64,000 nucleotides of DNA from Chloroflexota bacterium (GTDB lineage Bacteria; Chloroflexota; Anaerolineae; 4572-78; J111). Each line of letters begins with the position of its first letter. Position 1 is the stretch's first letter. Under the pieces are notes generated by a model, which saw nothing but the letters and a program-made list of their open reading frames with translations, was not told the origin of the DNA and made no database searches. The stretch lies in the NCBI GenBank assembly GCA_016860845.1, contig BOKF01000006.1:248001-312000 (forward strand), given 5' to 3'. Positions 8,414 to 17,382 of the stretch are shown here, in pieces. The position numbers and the translations under genes are program-made.

Positions 8414-9100
8414 ATGATAAAAGAGATGAAGCAAACGGCTGAATTGAAAGTGTTTATCTCCACCCAAGACTCCTCGTGCGGGGAGTGCGGCGAGCAGCTC
8501 GGCCGCAAAGCCTGGATCACCCTGGACGAAGAAAAAGGGGCTTTGTGTCTCTCCTGCGCCGACCTGGACCATCTCATTTTTCTTCCGGCGGGAGATGCCG
8601 CGCTGACTGGACGGGCACGCAAGCATTCGACCTTAAGCGCGGTAGTGTTGCAGTGGAACCGGGCGCGCAAGCGTTATGAGCGGCAAGGCTTGCTCGTCGA
8701 AGCGGAAGCATTGGCCCAGGCGGAACAGGAATGTCTGGCCGACAGCGAGGTTAGAGCCAGACGCAGAGAGCGTGAGGCGGAACGCCGGGTCGAGTTAGAC
8801 CAGCAGTATGTCGAAAGTTTTGCCCGGCGGGTGCGAGAATTGTTGCCCAGCTGCCCGGTTGGGCGAGAGCAAGTCATTGCCGAACATGCCTGCCTGAAAT
8901 ACAGCGGCCGGGTGGGTCGTTCGGCGGCAGCTAAGGAGCTTGATGAGCAGGCCGTCCGGCTGGCGGTAATTGCTCACATTCGACATACCGAAACCAATTA
9001 TGACCGGTTATTAGCGAGCGGCTATGAGCGTCGAGCAGCGCGGGCTGAGGTGGAAACAGCCATTAACCGTATCTTGGCCCGCTGGGAATCGACCCCATGA
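8414..9100 (+). CDS. DUF2293 domain protein
   Basis: A 228-residue soluble protein. Residues 20-50 hold a CGECG...LCLSC pair of CxxC motifs (a likely zinc site), the middle (75-140) is a highly charged coiled-coil-like helix rich in Arg/Glu, and the C-terminal 85 residues (RELLPSCPVGREQVIAE, KYSGRVGRSAAAKELD, AVIAHIRHTETNYDRLL) are the DUF2293 signature, found in fungi and bacteria and of unknown function. The stop overlaps the next start by four bases (ATGA), so it is the first gene of a translationally coupled operon with the beta-helix, MoxR and VWA-type genes. Start taken at 8414; ATG at 8426 is possible. Confidence 0.9.
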   Translation: MIKEMKQTAELKVFISTQDSSCGECGEQLGRKAWITLDEEKGALCLSCADLDHLIFLPAGDAALTGRARKHSTLSAVVLQWNRARKRYERQGLLVEAEALAQAEQECLADSEVRARRREREAERRVELDQQYVESFARRVRELLPSCPVGREQVIAEHACLKYSGRVGRSAAAKELDEQAVRLAVIAHIRHTETNYDRLLASGYERRAARAEVETAINRILARWESTP

Positions 9101-10404
9101 CAAACGTGGTGCTTCCTGCGGATGGGCTGGTGATTAAGCAAGACACAAAATTGCAGCCAGGAACCTATCACCTCCCGGTGGGATTGATCATTAGCAATGA
9201 TGAGGTGGTCCTGGATGGACAGGGCGCTCTTTTGATGGGCAAGAACAAGAGTGGGCGGGGGATCACCCTTAAAAACTGCCAGAACGTGACCCTCAAGAAT
9301 TTGCGGCTGTGCAACTATTATCACGGTATCTATGCCGAAAACTGCCAGAAGCTGACCATTACCGGCTGCCAGGTGACGAACACGGCCGAGGTTCCAGCCA
9401 ATACCATCTTTCTTGATATCTGGCAAACCGCTGAGCAGGCCTATGGGGCTGGTATTTTCCTCTGGCAGGTTGGCCACAGCCGGATCCAGCACAACGATTT
9501 GCAGCACCAGATGAACGGCCTGCTCAGCTATCAGTGTCACCATTTGAAGGTGCAAAACAATATTGCCAATTATTGCAGCGGCTTTGGCTTTCATCTGTTT
9601 GAGACCAGCCACAGTCTGTTCAGCCAGAACTACGCCGATTACTGTTGCCGCTATCACCCCATCGAAGAGTCAGCCGGCCACCTCGGCGCTGATGCCGCCG
9701 GTTTTTTACTGGTTCACAACTCCTGCCACAATGTTTTCCGCCGGAATTACGCTCGCTTGGGCGGAGATGGCTTCTTTTTAGCCGGATTGACGCCCACTGG
9801 CGATCACGTTGATTGCAGCCACAATCTCTTTGAGGAGAATGACGGCTCGTACAGTCCCAACAACGCTTTTGAGGCGACCTTTAGCCGGGGAAACGAGTTC
9901 CGGCGCAACAAAGCCAATTACAGCAATTACGGTTTCTGGCTGGGTTTTTCTCGCGACAATGTCCTTGAGGATAATCAGGCCTGGGGCAACCGGCAGGCCG
10001 GTATCGCGGTGGAAAACGGTTTGAATATGAAGGCGCAGGGCAATGATTTTCGCCATAACCAGTACGGCATCCTGCTCTGGTCAAAGTATGTCGCCTCGTT
10101 CGCCCGGGCGGTGCCGGATAATGACACCAGCCGCGAGTGGCAGATTGAAAACAACGTTTTTCTCCACAACGAAAAAGCCATTCGGATTGCGGCCAATCAG
10201 CATCACGGAGTCCGTTCCTTGCCGAGAAATCGTAGTCTCGCGCCGATGCCTCACCATCATGGGATTCGCCGTAACCGCATCCAGGATAACCGCGTTGGCA
10301 TCGAACTGGACAGCGTCGAAGAAACAGTCATCGAGAAAAATGAGATGCGCAACAATATAGCCGGAGATATCGTGAGGGTAGATGAAACCCATCGAATTAG
10401 CTGA
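9097..10404 (+). CDS. Right-handed parallel beta-helix repeat protein
   Basis: A 435-residue protein with no signal peptide. From about residue 30 it consists of repeating 20-25-residue turns of the NosD/pectate-lyase superfamily type, with periodic Asn ladders and 'N.f..N..gi.l..s..n.f..N' motifs (for example DNVLEDNQAWGNRQAGIAVE). Such folds bind or cleave carbohydrate; no lyase-specific catalytic residues could be recognised. It overlaps the DUF2293 gene by 4 bp and the MoxR gene by 23 bp, so the three are probably co-translated. A cytoplasmic beta-helix in an operon with an AAA ATPase/VWA pair is unusual and hints at a substrate-recognition part. Confidence 0.88.
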   Translation: MTNVVLPADGLVIKQDTKLQPGTYHLPVGLIISNDEVVLDGQGALLMGKNKSGRGITLKNCQNVTLKNLRLCNYYHGIYAENCQKLTITGCQVTNTAEVPANTIFLDIWQTAEQAYGAGIFLWQVGHSRIQHNDLQHQMNGLLSYQCHHLKVQNNIANYCSGFGFHLFETSHSLFSQNYADYCCRYHPIEESAGHLGADAAGFLLVHNSCHNVFRRNYARLGGDGFFLAGLTPTGDHVDCSHNLFEENDGSYSPNNAFEATFSRGNEFRRNKANYSNYGFWLGFSRDNVLEDNQAWGNRQAGIAVENGLNMKAQGNDFRHNQYGILLWSKYVASFARAVPDNDTSREWQIENNVFLHNEKAIRIAANQHHGVRSLPRNRSLAPMPHHHGIRRNRIQDNRVGIELDSVEETVIEKNEMRNNIAGDIVRVDETHRIS

Positions 10405-11383
10405 CTTTCTGGATGGCCTCATCGGGCATCAATTAAAAATCAGCACGATGATCTGGGGACCGCCCGGCATCGGCAAGTCGAGCATTGTCAGGCAAGCGGC
10501 CGAGGCGCATAACCTCGAATGTATTGACCTGCGTCTCTCTCAACTGGCCCCCACCGATCTGCGCGGCCTGCCGGTGGCCAAAGCCGGGGTCGCCCGCTGG
10601 TATCCGCCGGAGTTTTTGCCCAGGGAAGGGTCGGGCATTCTCTTTTTGGATGAGTTGAACCTGGCTCCCCCGACGATGCAGGGTATGGCCCAGCAGCTCA
10701 TCCTTGACCGCCGAGTGGGTAGCTACACCGTGCCCGAAGGGTGGTTTATCTGGGCGGCCGGCAATCGTAAAGAAGATTTGGCGGCTGTTTACGATATGCC
10801 GGCCCCGCTGGCCAACCGGTTTCTGCACCTGGAGGTTGAACCGGACTTCGACAGTTTCAAGCGGTATGCCCTGGCCCAAAATGTCCACGAACAGGTCATC
10901 GCCTTCCTGGCCTTTCGCCCGGCCTTGCTGCACAAATTGGAGCCGCAGCAGATGGCCTGGCCTTCACCGCGCTCCTGGGTTATGGCCAGTGATTTACTCA
11001 AAGCGGGTCTGGGAGTGACAGCCGCGGTAGGCAGGTCGGTCGCGGCCGAGTTTAATGCCTACAGCGCGCTCTATACGAGTGTCCCCGATCTGGAACGTAT
11101 TGTGCAGGGGGACGGGGCTGATCTCCCTTTTCCCAGCGAACCCTCGCTCTGTTATGCCACCACCATCGGCTTGACCAGCCGGGCCAAAGATGCCCAGGCG
11201 GCCTATCATGCCTTCCGCTGGCTGGTCAAAACAGCCTCACCCGAATGGGTCCAACTGTGTGCTATTGACTTGTTTCGCCTGATGCGCGCCAAGGGTGAGA
11301 TGAAAGCGCTGGGGCAGCTTATCAAGCAAGATGCTCCGATTCAGCAGTTCCTCATTGAGTATCAGCAGTTATTGGAATTGTGA
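10382..11383 (+). CDS. MoxR-type AAA+ ATPase
   Basis: A 333-residue AAA+ protein. Walker A is GPPGIGKS (about residues 27-34), Walker B LFLDELN (about 88-94), and a sensor 1-like AAGNRKED follows, with an Arg-finger region at PAPLANRF. This order is typical of MoxR ATPases, which act as chaperone-like remodellers together with a VWA-domain partner encoded next to them, as here. The start overlaps the beta-helix gene; GAGGG sits just upstream of the ATG. The C-terminal domain (residues 200-333) is helical lid sequence without further motifs. Confidence 0.93.
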   Translation: MKPIELADFLDGLIGHQLKISTMIWGPPGIGKSSIVRQAAEAHNLECIDLRLSQLAPTDLRGLPVAKAGVARWYPPEFLPREGSGILFLDELNLAPPTMQGMAQQLILDRRVGSYTVPEGWFIWAAGNRKEDLAAVYDMPAPLANRFLHLEVEPDFDSFKRYALAQNVHEQVIAFLAFRPALLHKLEPQQMAWPSPRSWVMASDLLKAGLGVTAAVGRSVAAEFNAYSALYTSVPDLERIVQGDGADLPFPSEPSLCYATTIGLTSRAKDAQAAYHAFRWLVKTASPEWVQLCAIDLFRLMRAKGEMKALGQLIKQDAPIQQFLIEYQQLLEL

Positions 11384-11390
11384 GCCAGTG

Positions 11391-12533
11391 ATGCAGCTTA
11401 ACCCTGATCTGCAGCAACGCCTGAGCATGCTCCTGCTGCGCCTGTGTACCCGTTCCCCCTTTTTTGGCTCCCTGGCCCTGTTTGCCCGGATCGAAGGCAG
11501 CGAACAGGTTCCGACCGCCGCGACCGATGGGCGCGATATTTTTATCAACCCCGCTTACTTCAGCCAACTGTCGCCTGCCGAACAGGAAGCCGTCCTGCTG
11601 CACGAAGTCCTGCACGCCGCCCTGTTGCACGTGTCGCGGGGAAAGGGGCGCGAGGCCAAACGTTGGAACATTGCCGCCGATATTGTGGTAAATGGGATCC
11701 TGGCCCGCGAAGGGTACACGCTGCCGGAACACGCGGTAGGTAATCCCTGGCTGGAGCAGTTGAGCACGGAGGAGGTGTATGATCTGCTCGCCCAGCCAAA
11801 GCGACACGGCATTAAGGTGGGGCAGTTAGCTGACCCTGACCTTCTTAGCCAGCGGCCTGGCGATTGTTCACCCGCCGAGGAGGCAGCTTACCAGGCCAGC
11901 CCTGAGGATTACTGGCGCAATGCCCAGGAACAGGCCAACATTATGGTCGAAACAGCGGTAGCTGGTAATTATCCTGCCTATTTGCAGCGCGAGTTGAGTA
12001 ACCTCAGTCCGGCTCAACTCAATTGGCGTCACTATCTCTGGCGCTACCTGGTGCGAACCCCCATTGATTTCAGCGGCTTTGACCGGCGTTTTGTCTGGCA
12101 GGGGCTTTATCTCGATACGCTGGATGGAGAGTCGGTCCGGGTTATTGTGGGGGTTGACACCAGCGGCTCCATTTCCAAAAAGCAACTTCAGGCCTTCCTG
12201 AGTGAAGTCCAGGAAATCCTGCGCGCCTATCCGCATCTGCGCTGTGATTTATACTACATTGACACCGAAGCCCACGGCCCCTACCGGCTAACTATCAATA
12301 CACCCGTCCCAACTCCCGTGGGCGGCGGCGGCACCGATTTTCGGCCTTTTTTTGAGCAGATCACCAGGGCTTATGACTATTCCGCCGAGACGGTCGCCGT
12401 TTATTTGACCGATGGCTATGGCCTTTTCCCGGAGAATGCGCCTGCTTTTCCGGTTCTCTGGGTAGTGACACCGGGAGGTTTGGATTTAGTCCATTTCCCC
12501 TTTGGCGAGACTGTTCGGTTAGCAGGCGTTTAA
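11391..12533 (+). CDS. VWA-like metallopeptidase (DUF2201 type), MoxR partner
   Basis: A 380-residue protein. The N-terminal half carries the zinc-peptidase-like motif HEVLHAALLH (HExxH, about residues 67-76) as in the DUF2201 putative metallopeptidase domain. The C-terminal half begins VIVGVDTSGSIS, a MIDAS-like DxSxS motif of a VWA-like domain, and continues with a Gly-rich GGGGTDF and YLTDGYG, the other metal-site segments. MoxR plus DUF2201 pairs are a known recurrent combination; their substrate is not established. I start at the ATG eight bases after the MoxR stop. It ends convergently, overlapping the 12530-12916 gene by four bases. Confidence 0.9.
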   Translation: MQLNPDLQQRLSMLLLRLCTRSPFFGSLALFARIEGSEQVPTAATDGRDIFINPAYFSQLSPAEQEAVLLHEVLHAALLHVSRGKGREAKRWNIAADIVVNGILAREGYTLPEHAVGNPWLEQLSTEEVYDLLAQPKRHGIKVGQLADPDLLSQRPGDCSPAEEAAYQASPEDYWRNAQEQANIMVETAVAGNYPAYLQRELSNLSPAQLNWRHYLWRYLVRTPIDFSGFDRRFVWQGLYLDTLDGESVRVIVGVDTSGSISKKQLQAFLSEVQEILRAYPHLRCDLYYIDTEAHGPYRLTINTPVPTPVGGGGTDFRPFFEQITRAYDYSAETVAVYLTDGYGLFPENAPAFPVLWVVTPGGLDLVHFPFGETVRLAGV

Positions 12534-12916
12534 GCTTTTTGCTGCTCCAGATATTTCAAATAGGCTTCGCGCGCAGTTAGCTCGGCAATCCCAGGCCGCG
12601 AAAAAATAACATCATAGCTCGGCCCCTGTCCATTTCGGGTGTCGTTGGTACACCAGCCCGGAATAACAAAGTGCTGTTTATCAAGCAGGATGGCTTTGCC
12701 ATTACTGAGCGAAGGGATTTGGAAAGCCGGTTCGCCCGGTACAATTTGAGCGTAAAAATCACCAGTTTGGGTCTCACCCTCCCAGCGGGTGGCCATTCTC
12801 AGATAAGCGCCCTGCCGGCTGATTTCCCAAATGTGGGCCGGCATCTCCCAGCCCTGGGTTTCGCCGATCCAGCGCCCTAAAAACAAGACCAATGTTTCTT
12901 CGTCGTTAGAAGTCAT
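12530..12916 (-). CDS. Small protein of unknown function
   Basis: A 128-residue soluble protein, beta-rich by composition, with WEISRQGAYLRMATRWEGET near the N-terminus and a C-terminal helix (ELTAREAYLKYLEQQKA). I recognise no family; the repeated aromatic/Gly strands would suit a lipocalin-like or calycin-like barrel, which is a guess. It lies immediately after the broken Sll1717 ATPase and its ATG overlaps that fragment's terminal TGA, so the two once formed one transcription unit. Confidence 0.65.
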   Translation of the reverse strand: MTSNDEETLVLFLGRWIGETQGWEMPAHIWEISRQGAYLRMATRWEGETQTGDFYAQIVPGEPAFQIPSLSNGKAILLDKQHFVIPGWCTNDTRNGQGPSYDVIFSRPGIAELTAREAYLKYLEQQKA

Positions 12917-13275
12917 AGTTTTAGGAAGCCTCCCACCAGCGAGAGAAGGTAGGTTTTCCAGACGGTAAATTATTGCCCTTCGGTGAGCGGTCCGGTATAG
13001 ACCAACCGCTGAAAGACGGGACTGCCAGAAGGATTGAACCCGGTGAGGATTTCGACATCAAATAAGCGGGGGATTTGGAGATAACGGCGTTTGAGGTATT
13101 GGAAAAGGGCGGTTTTACCCGTGCCCTTGTCGCCGGCGATAATATCGGCCTTGTCTTCAACCAGGGCGCGAAAAGGGTCGGTTTCGACGAAGTACCGTTC
13201 GAGTTCCTCGTCAAACTCGGCCACGGCGTTACCTAAATCTAGTTGGCTCAACACCTGTTGGATGTTCAGCGTCAC
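12913..13275 (-). pseudogene. Truncated P-loop ATPase, Sll1717 family
   Basis: The first 101 residues have the N-terminus of the Sll1717-family P-loop ATPases (DIIAGDKGTGKTALFQYL is the Walker A region, about residues 45-62), a family normally several hundred residues long. An in-frame TAA follows LTEGQ, after which the same frame continues FTVWKTYLLSLVGGFLKL and stops at 12913. The gene has therefore lost most of its length and also carries a nonsense codon. These ATPases are often found in accessory or defence regions. Confidence 0.8.
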
Positions 13276-13406
13276 CCTCCCTCAGCTAATCTACCCTTCG
13301 ATTATAATGGACTTCTTACCTCCCCGCAACCCTTTTTAAAGCGAACCCAGAGTTTGGCGAAGGGCGTGTCGAGGGGGGCGATGACAAAAAACCAGGACTC
13401 CCGTTA

Positions 13407-14558
13407 TTATCTACAAAACACCTGGGCTACGGCTGTGTATACATCAGCGCATTGTTGCACTGTATCCAAATCTATCCACTCCACTGGGCCGTGTGCCCCA
13501 AATCCACGTGGCCCCAATAAAAGGGTCGGCACGTCTGCCGCAGCAAACAACCCCGAATCGGCCCAATACGACACCCCGCTCAGCTTTGCCGGGGTGCCTG
13601 TTACCTGGGCCAGTTGTTGGCAGCATAGCTGCACAAGCGGGGTATCCTCATTGATCTCAAAAGCACTGCGGGCTAACCCGGGGGTCAACTTAGCATTGAA
13701 AGTGCTGTCGCTGCTGGCGCACCGGTCAAGGATGACTTGCAACTGCGCCTGCACCTCAGCGGGTAACTCGCCGGGCAGGGTGCGACGCTCGATTTGCAGC
13801 TTGCAATAGGCCGGATACGAGGACATCTCCTGCCCACCCTGAATAATCGAGGCGTGCAGAGAGCCGCTGCCCAGATAGGGATGGGTGGGGTTCGTCCGCA
13901 ATTGGAGATCGTACTGCTCTAATTCAACCAACACCCGGCCCATTTTGGCAATGGCATCCACGCCCAGGTGCGGACGCGAGCCATGCGCGGCTACCCCAAA
14001 AGTTTCTATATCGAACCACCCAAAACCTTTGTGGGCCACGGCAATCTCCATTTCGGTTGGTTCGGTCACAATTACGGCATCGGGCCGCCAGCGAGGTAAC
14101 TCGCGGCAAATGGCCTGGCTGCCGAGGCTGGCGACCTCTTCGTCGGCCACACAGGTCACGATCACATCCCCGGACAGATGGAGCGACTTGGCCCGTTTTG
14201 CCGCCATCAGGCTGGCTGCCAGGCCTGATTTCATATCATATGTGCCGCGCCCATACATCCGGTTGCCCTCAATCCGCGCGTTAAAGGGTTCATCCATGCC
14301 CGTTAAACCGACGGTGTCGGTATGACCATTCAGCATCAGATTTTTACCACCCCCCGACCCTCTGGCGATCACCATCACATTCGGTCGTCCTGGGGCAGCC
14401 TCTTGCACGATGACCTCCAGCCCGGTGCGGGTCGCCCATTCGGCGATGAACGCGGCCACGTCAGCTTCGCCCTTGGCCCCCGCAATCAAGTCGGGATTGA
14501 TGGAGTCGATCCGAACGAGGTCTGCCAATAAAGTGGTCAGTTCAGTTAGGTTCTTCAT
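13407..14558 (-). CDS. M20-family metallopeptidase / deacylase (ArgE/DapE-like)
   Basis: A 383-residue, full-length, cytosolic M20 zinc hydrolase. Metal and catalytic motifs are visible: NGHTDTVG (His then Asp), YGRGTYDMKSG (bridging Asp), CVADEEVASLG (catalytic and ligand Glu pair) and the closing LGPRGFGAHGPVEW with its His. The middle insertion (residues about 175-290) is the usual dimerisation lid. Substrate is undecided among acetylornithine/succinyl-diaminopimelate-like N-acyl compounds and dipeptides; no arginine or lysine genes lie nearby. The weak start region follows a methyltransferase gene on the same strand with a 45-base gap. Confidence 0.93.
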   Translation of the reverse strand: MKNLTELTTLLADLVRIDSINPDLIAGAKGEADVAAFIAEWATRTGLEVIVQEAAPGRPNVMVIARGSGGGKNLMLNGHTDTVGLTGMDEPFNARIEGNRMYGRGTYDMKSGLAASLMAAKRAKSLHLSGDVIVTCVADEEVASLGSQAICRELPRWRPDAVIVTEPTEMEIAVAHKGFGWFDIETFGVAAHGSRPHLGVDAIAKMGRVLVELEQYDLQLRTNPTHPYLGSGSLHASIIQGGQEMSSYPAYCKLQIERRTLPGELPAEVQAQLQVILDRCASSDSTFNAKLTPGLARSAFEINEDTPLVQLCCQQLAQVTGTPAKLSGVSYWADSGLFAAADVPTLLLGPRGFGAHGPVEWIDLDTVQQCADVYTAVAQVFCR

Positions 14559-14603
14559 AAAAAGACCTCCCCTGCTCTCAAAAAATTATTTTTGATCCAC
14601 CGC

Positions 14604-15416
14604 CTAACCCGGCAACCGCAGCCGGGCGACGAGGGCTGGCGGAATTTCACTAAAGTTGGCTCCCCACCCCAACGGATTTCTCCCCGGCGGGTGATCCTGG
14701 GGAAAGGCTCGCTCTTCAAGCCCATCCAGCACAAACCCGGCCTTGAAGCCCGTCCCCAACAGAACTTGCAAGGGCCGATGAAAGTAAAGTTGTGCCTGGG
14801 GCTGGCCGGCGATCGCCACGCCGTGTGCCACAGTGGGCGTGAGGTAGCGGAAGATTTTGACTGAGTACTGGGTGACAATATCCCCCGCTCGATCCTCCAT
14901 CTCGGCCACGTGCGCCACGTGTGGACTGTTGAAACAGGGATGGATGACCGAGAAGACAAACCGCCTGCCCGGCCGCAGCAGTCGGGGCAGAGTTTGCAGC
15001 AGCGGTTCAATCTCGGCCATATCAAAGAGAGCCATATTGCACAGAGCGGCATCAAACCCGTTTTCGCCCAAGGTCAGCAGCGCTGCCTCATCTGTCGCAT
15101 CCAGCACCCCGTAGTGGATGCGTTCCTTGTGCTGAATGGTCCGCTCGCGGGCGTGGGCAATCATCGCCTCGGCAAAGTCGAAGGCCACGACCTCTGCACC
15201 CCTTGCCGCCAGCCGTCGAGAGGTGAGCCCATTCCCGCAGGCGATGTCCAGCACCCGTTCCCCCGGCTGTAGCTGGAGCAATCGCTCGGTAGCCGGCCAG
15301 ATCAGCACTTCGACGAAATCATTGCCCTCACCCATCCGTTCATCCCAGAACGCCGCGTTGCGGTTCCAGGCTGCCCTGGTTTCCTCATTGGCTTGCTTCA
15401 GAGCTTCTATAATCAT
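14604..15416 (-). CDS. Class I SAM-dependent methyltransferase
   Basis: A 270-residue methyltransferase. Motif I is VLDIACGNGLTSRRLAARG (about residues 46-64), followed by VVAFDFAEAMIAHA (post I acidic residue) and ALCNMALFDM (motif IV position). The C-terminal half has HPCFNSP, common in UbiE/MenG-like small-molecule methyltransferases. The substrate is unknown. Start chosen at 15416 because AGGAGGG lies five bases upstream; a further in-frame ATG at 15446 has no such site. It is one of a run of minus-strand metabolic genes. Confidence 0.92.
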   Translation of the reverse strand: MIIEALKQANEETRAAWNRNAAFWDERMGEGNDFVEVLIWPATERLLQLQPGERVLDIACGNGLTSRRLAARGAEVVAFDFAEAMIAHARERTIQHKERIHYGVLDATDEAALLTLGENGFDAALCNMALFDMAEIEPLLQTLPRLLRPGRRFVFSVIHPCFNSPHVAHVAEMEDRAGDIVTQYSVKIFRYLTPTVAHGVAIAGQPQAQLYFHRPLQVLLGTGFKAGFVLDGLEERAFPQDHPPGRNPLGWGANFSEIPPALVARLRLPG

Positions 15417-15463
15417 ATGCCCTCCTTGTACCGTGTTGCCCAACAACCCTTATGGGGATGGGG

Positions 15464-16810
15464 CTATGATTGCCAATAGGTCAAGACTTTTCGTAACCAA
15501 TAAGCAGGCCAGGCGATGAGTTCGTGTTTGGCCGTGGCTTCCAGACCGGCCACAATCTGGTGATAGCTGATGGCGTGATGCAACGCAAACAGCGGTTGGG
15601 CCAGCGCCCACAGCTCTAATAGATGCGCCATCGGCTCATAAGCCGTCCAGAGGTCAAGATACTGGTCGCGTAGTCGGGTTTGGAGTTCAAGATCATTCTC
15701 CCAGTTTATGGTCAGCATCACATCAAAAAAGGGATGGGCGACGCAGGCGTCGGTCCAGTCGAAAAAGAGCAGTTTACCTTGATAGAGGGCGACATTTCCA
15801 GTATGCAAATCCCCATGCACTAATGTTTGCGGCACTCTATAGCCGGCCAGTTGCTCACAGCGGGCTTTGAGCTGCGGGAGCAACTCCTGGAGCTGCTTGA
15901 TTTCATTTTCATCGAGTTCAGCCGTGGCCTCCGGGTCATTCAGGAGGGGTTCAATTTGCGCCGCCAGCCGGTCCAGGCGGCGATCCAGGCAGCCCATCGC
16001 CAGCAGGTCGTCCACCTGAGCCGCCGCTGCGATTTGAATTTGGCCAAAGGTGCGAAACAGGTTCTCTTTGTCTGCCAGCGAGGCTTTCTCTTCAAGGGGT
16101 GCCCCAAAGTCTGCCAGCAGCATCCAGTACCGTTCTCGCTCAAGGCTCAGCGGCATAGGCATGTGATCAGGATAATGAGCGGCCAGGCGGCTGAGGAAGG
16201 CGGCTTCATTGACAAACAAGGGCAGCGCTGCACCCGCCTTAAAATAAAAGGTGTCGGTGGCGGTCCGGGCTCGCAAGACGTATGACAGGCTCCAATTCCT
16301 GACTGGTTCAAGGGGGTCAATCACCTCATAACCCCGCCGGGCGAGTTCAGCCTTGATCCAGGCAGTGGCGGTCTTGTACCAACCCGGTCTAGCCCACGGC
16401 GGTCGTTGGGCCGGAACCTGGCCGCTTTCTACCTCGGCGAAGTAGGTTTCGATGAGGGGCCGGTGGGCCGGTGACGCCAGGGGTAAATCAAGCAGACTTT
16501 CTCGCCCAATCCATTGACCCTCGACTACTGCGAAAGGTGAATGACCTTCGAGGATATAGATGGACTCCGCCCGCTGTGTCTCTGAATCAGCCTGATAATA
16601 AGCCCGGCGTAAGACATTGACCTCAAGACCCAGGGCTTTCTGCAGCTCTTGTTTCAGCAAACCGGCTCGAACCCAAAGTCCCCGCTCTGCGAGCCGAAAC
16701 CCAGGTAAAGAGAAGCCCTTTTCATCGGGCACCATCAGGATGCGCTGTTCAGTTGGATGAGGCAGGATGCCAAAAACATCCGTTTGCCATGGTAAATCTG
16801 TTTCACTCAA
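15464..16810 (-). CDS. Aminoglycoside-phosphotransferase-like kinase with NUDIX-like N-terminus
   Basis: A 448-residue protein. Residues about 1-120 (VFGILPHPTEQRILMVPDEKG and on) resemble the beta-fold of a NUDIX domain but lack the GX5EX7REUXEEXGU box, so that part is probably non-catalytic. Residues about 160-448 are an APH/choline-kinase-type domain: catalytic loop LVHGDLHTGN (about 332) and metal loop FFDWTDA with PFFDV after it. The small-molecule substrate is unknown. The fusion of a degenerate NUDIX-like module to an APH kinase recurs in bacteria but is not characterised to my knowledge. Confidence 0.85.
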   Translation of the reverse strand: MSETDLPWQTDVFGILPHPTEQRILMVPDEKGFSLPGFRLAERGLWVRAGLLKQELQKALGLEVNVLRRAYYQADSETQRAESIYILEGHSPFAVVEGQWIGRESLLDLPLASPAHRPLIETYFAEVESGQVPAQRPPWARPGWYKTATAWIKAELARRGYEVIDPLEPVRNWSLSYVLRARTATDTFYFKAGAALPLFVNEAAFLSRLAAHYPDHMPMPLSLERERYWMLLADFGAPLEEKASLADKENLFRTFGQIQIAAAAQVDDLLAMGCLDRRLDRLAAQIEPLLNDPEATAELDENEIKQLQELLPQLKARCEQLAGYRVPQTLVHGDLHTGNVALYQGKLLFFDWTDACVAHPFFDVMLTINWENDLELQTRLRDQYLDLWTAYEPMAHLLELWALAQPLFALHHAISYHQIVAGLEATAKHELIAWPAYWLRKVLTYWQS

Positions 16811-17088
16811 GAGGATATCCCCCTGTCTGGTAGATTTGCGCTATCATCGCCGATAGGACATTATAATCCTGTGTTGGCGATTTGAGCCATCTGCTTGATT
16901 ATTACGAGCTAAGCTTAACGGGCGAATGTCTTGGGTCTCGGCCCAAGTCAACTATGGCTTTGTCACGGTTCATCAGGGACTTTCTGGTTTGGCTGACCCA
17001 GATTGTCACGCCTCGCCTTTTTTATGGCTCTGATGATGCGCTTCTATGAGTTCCAAATGAGGAACTTTCGGAAAAGAGGAGGTAAATA

Positions 17089-17321
17089 ATGTCGCTCAAA
17101 TCTATGCTCATCTTCCTTGGTTTTTGTATTGTCCTGATCGGTGCGCCCACCGGTATATGGGTGTTGGGCATATCGTCCGGGGTGAAGTCTGCTGTCCCTG
17201 GGTCGAGTACTTCACGGCTGGCCTCCGAGCAGCGCCGTTGGGCATATCCCTGAGCCTCATCGCCGTCCTGGGGGTGACTGCCTACGAGGAATTGGCGCAG
17301 GCGATAAAGGAGCGGCAGTAA
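17089..17321 (+). pseudogene. Frameshifted small membrane protein
   Basis: A strong ribosome site (GAGGAGG, 17077-17083) precedes an ATG at 17089 that encodes one membrane helix (SMLIFLGFCIVLIGAPTG) and then runs to a stop at 17251 through unconvincing sequence. A second frame from about 17160 to 17321 gives another membrane helix (APLGISLSLIAVLGVTAYEE). Together they look like one two-helix membrane protein split by an indel. It could also be two tiny unrelated ORFs. Confidence 0.4.
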
Positions 17322-17382
17322 TCACCGCCAGGGGTTGTAGGTGGCTCTTTAAGCGTAGCTGAACCGCCGGACATTAGAACGT

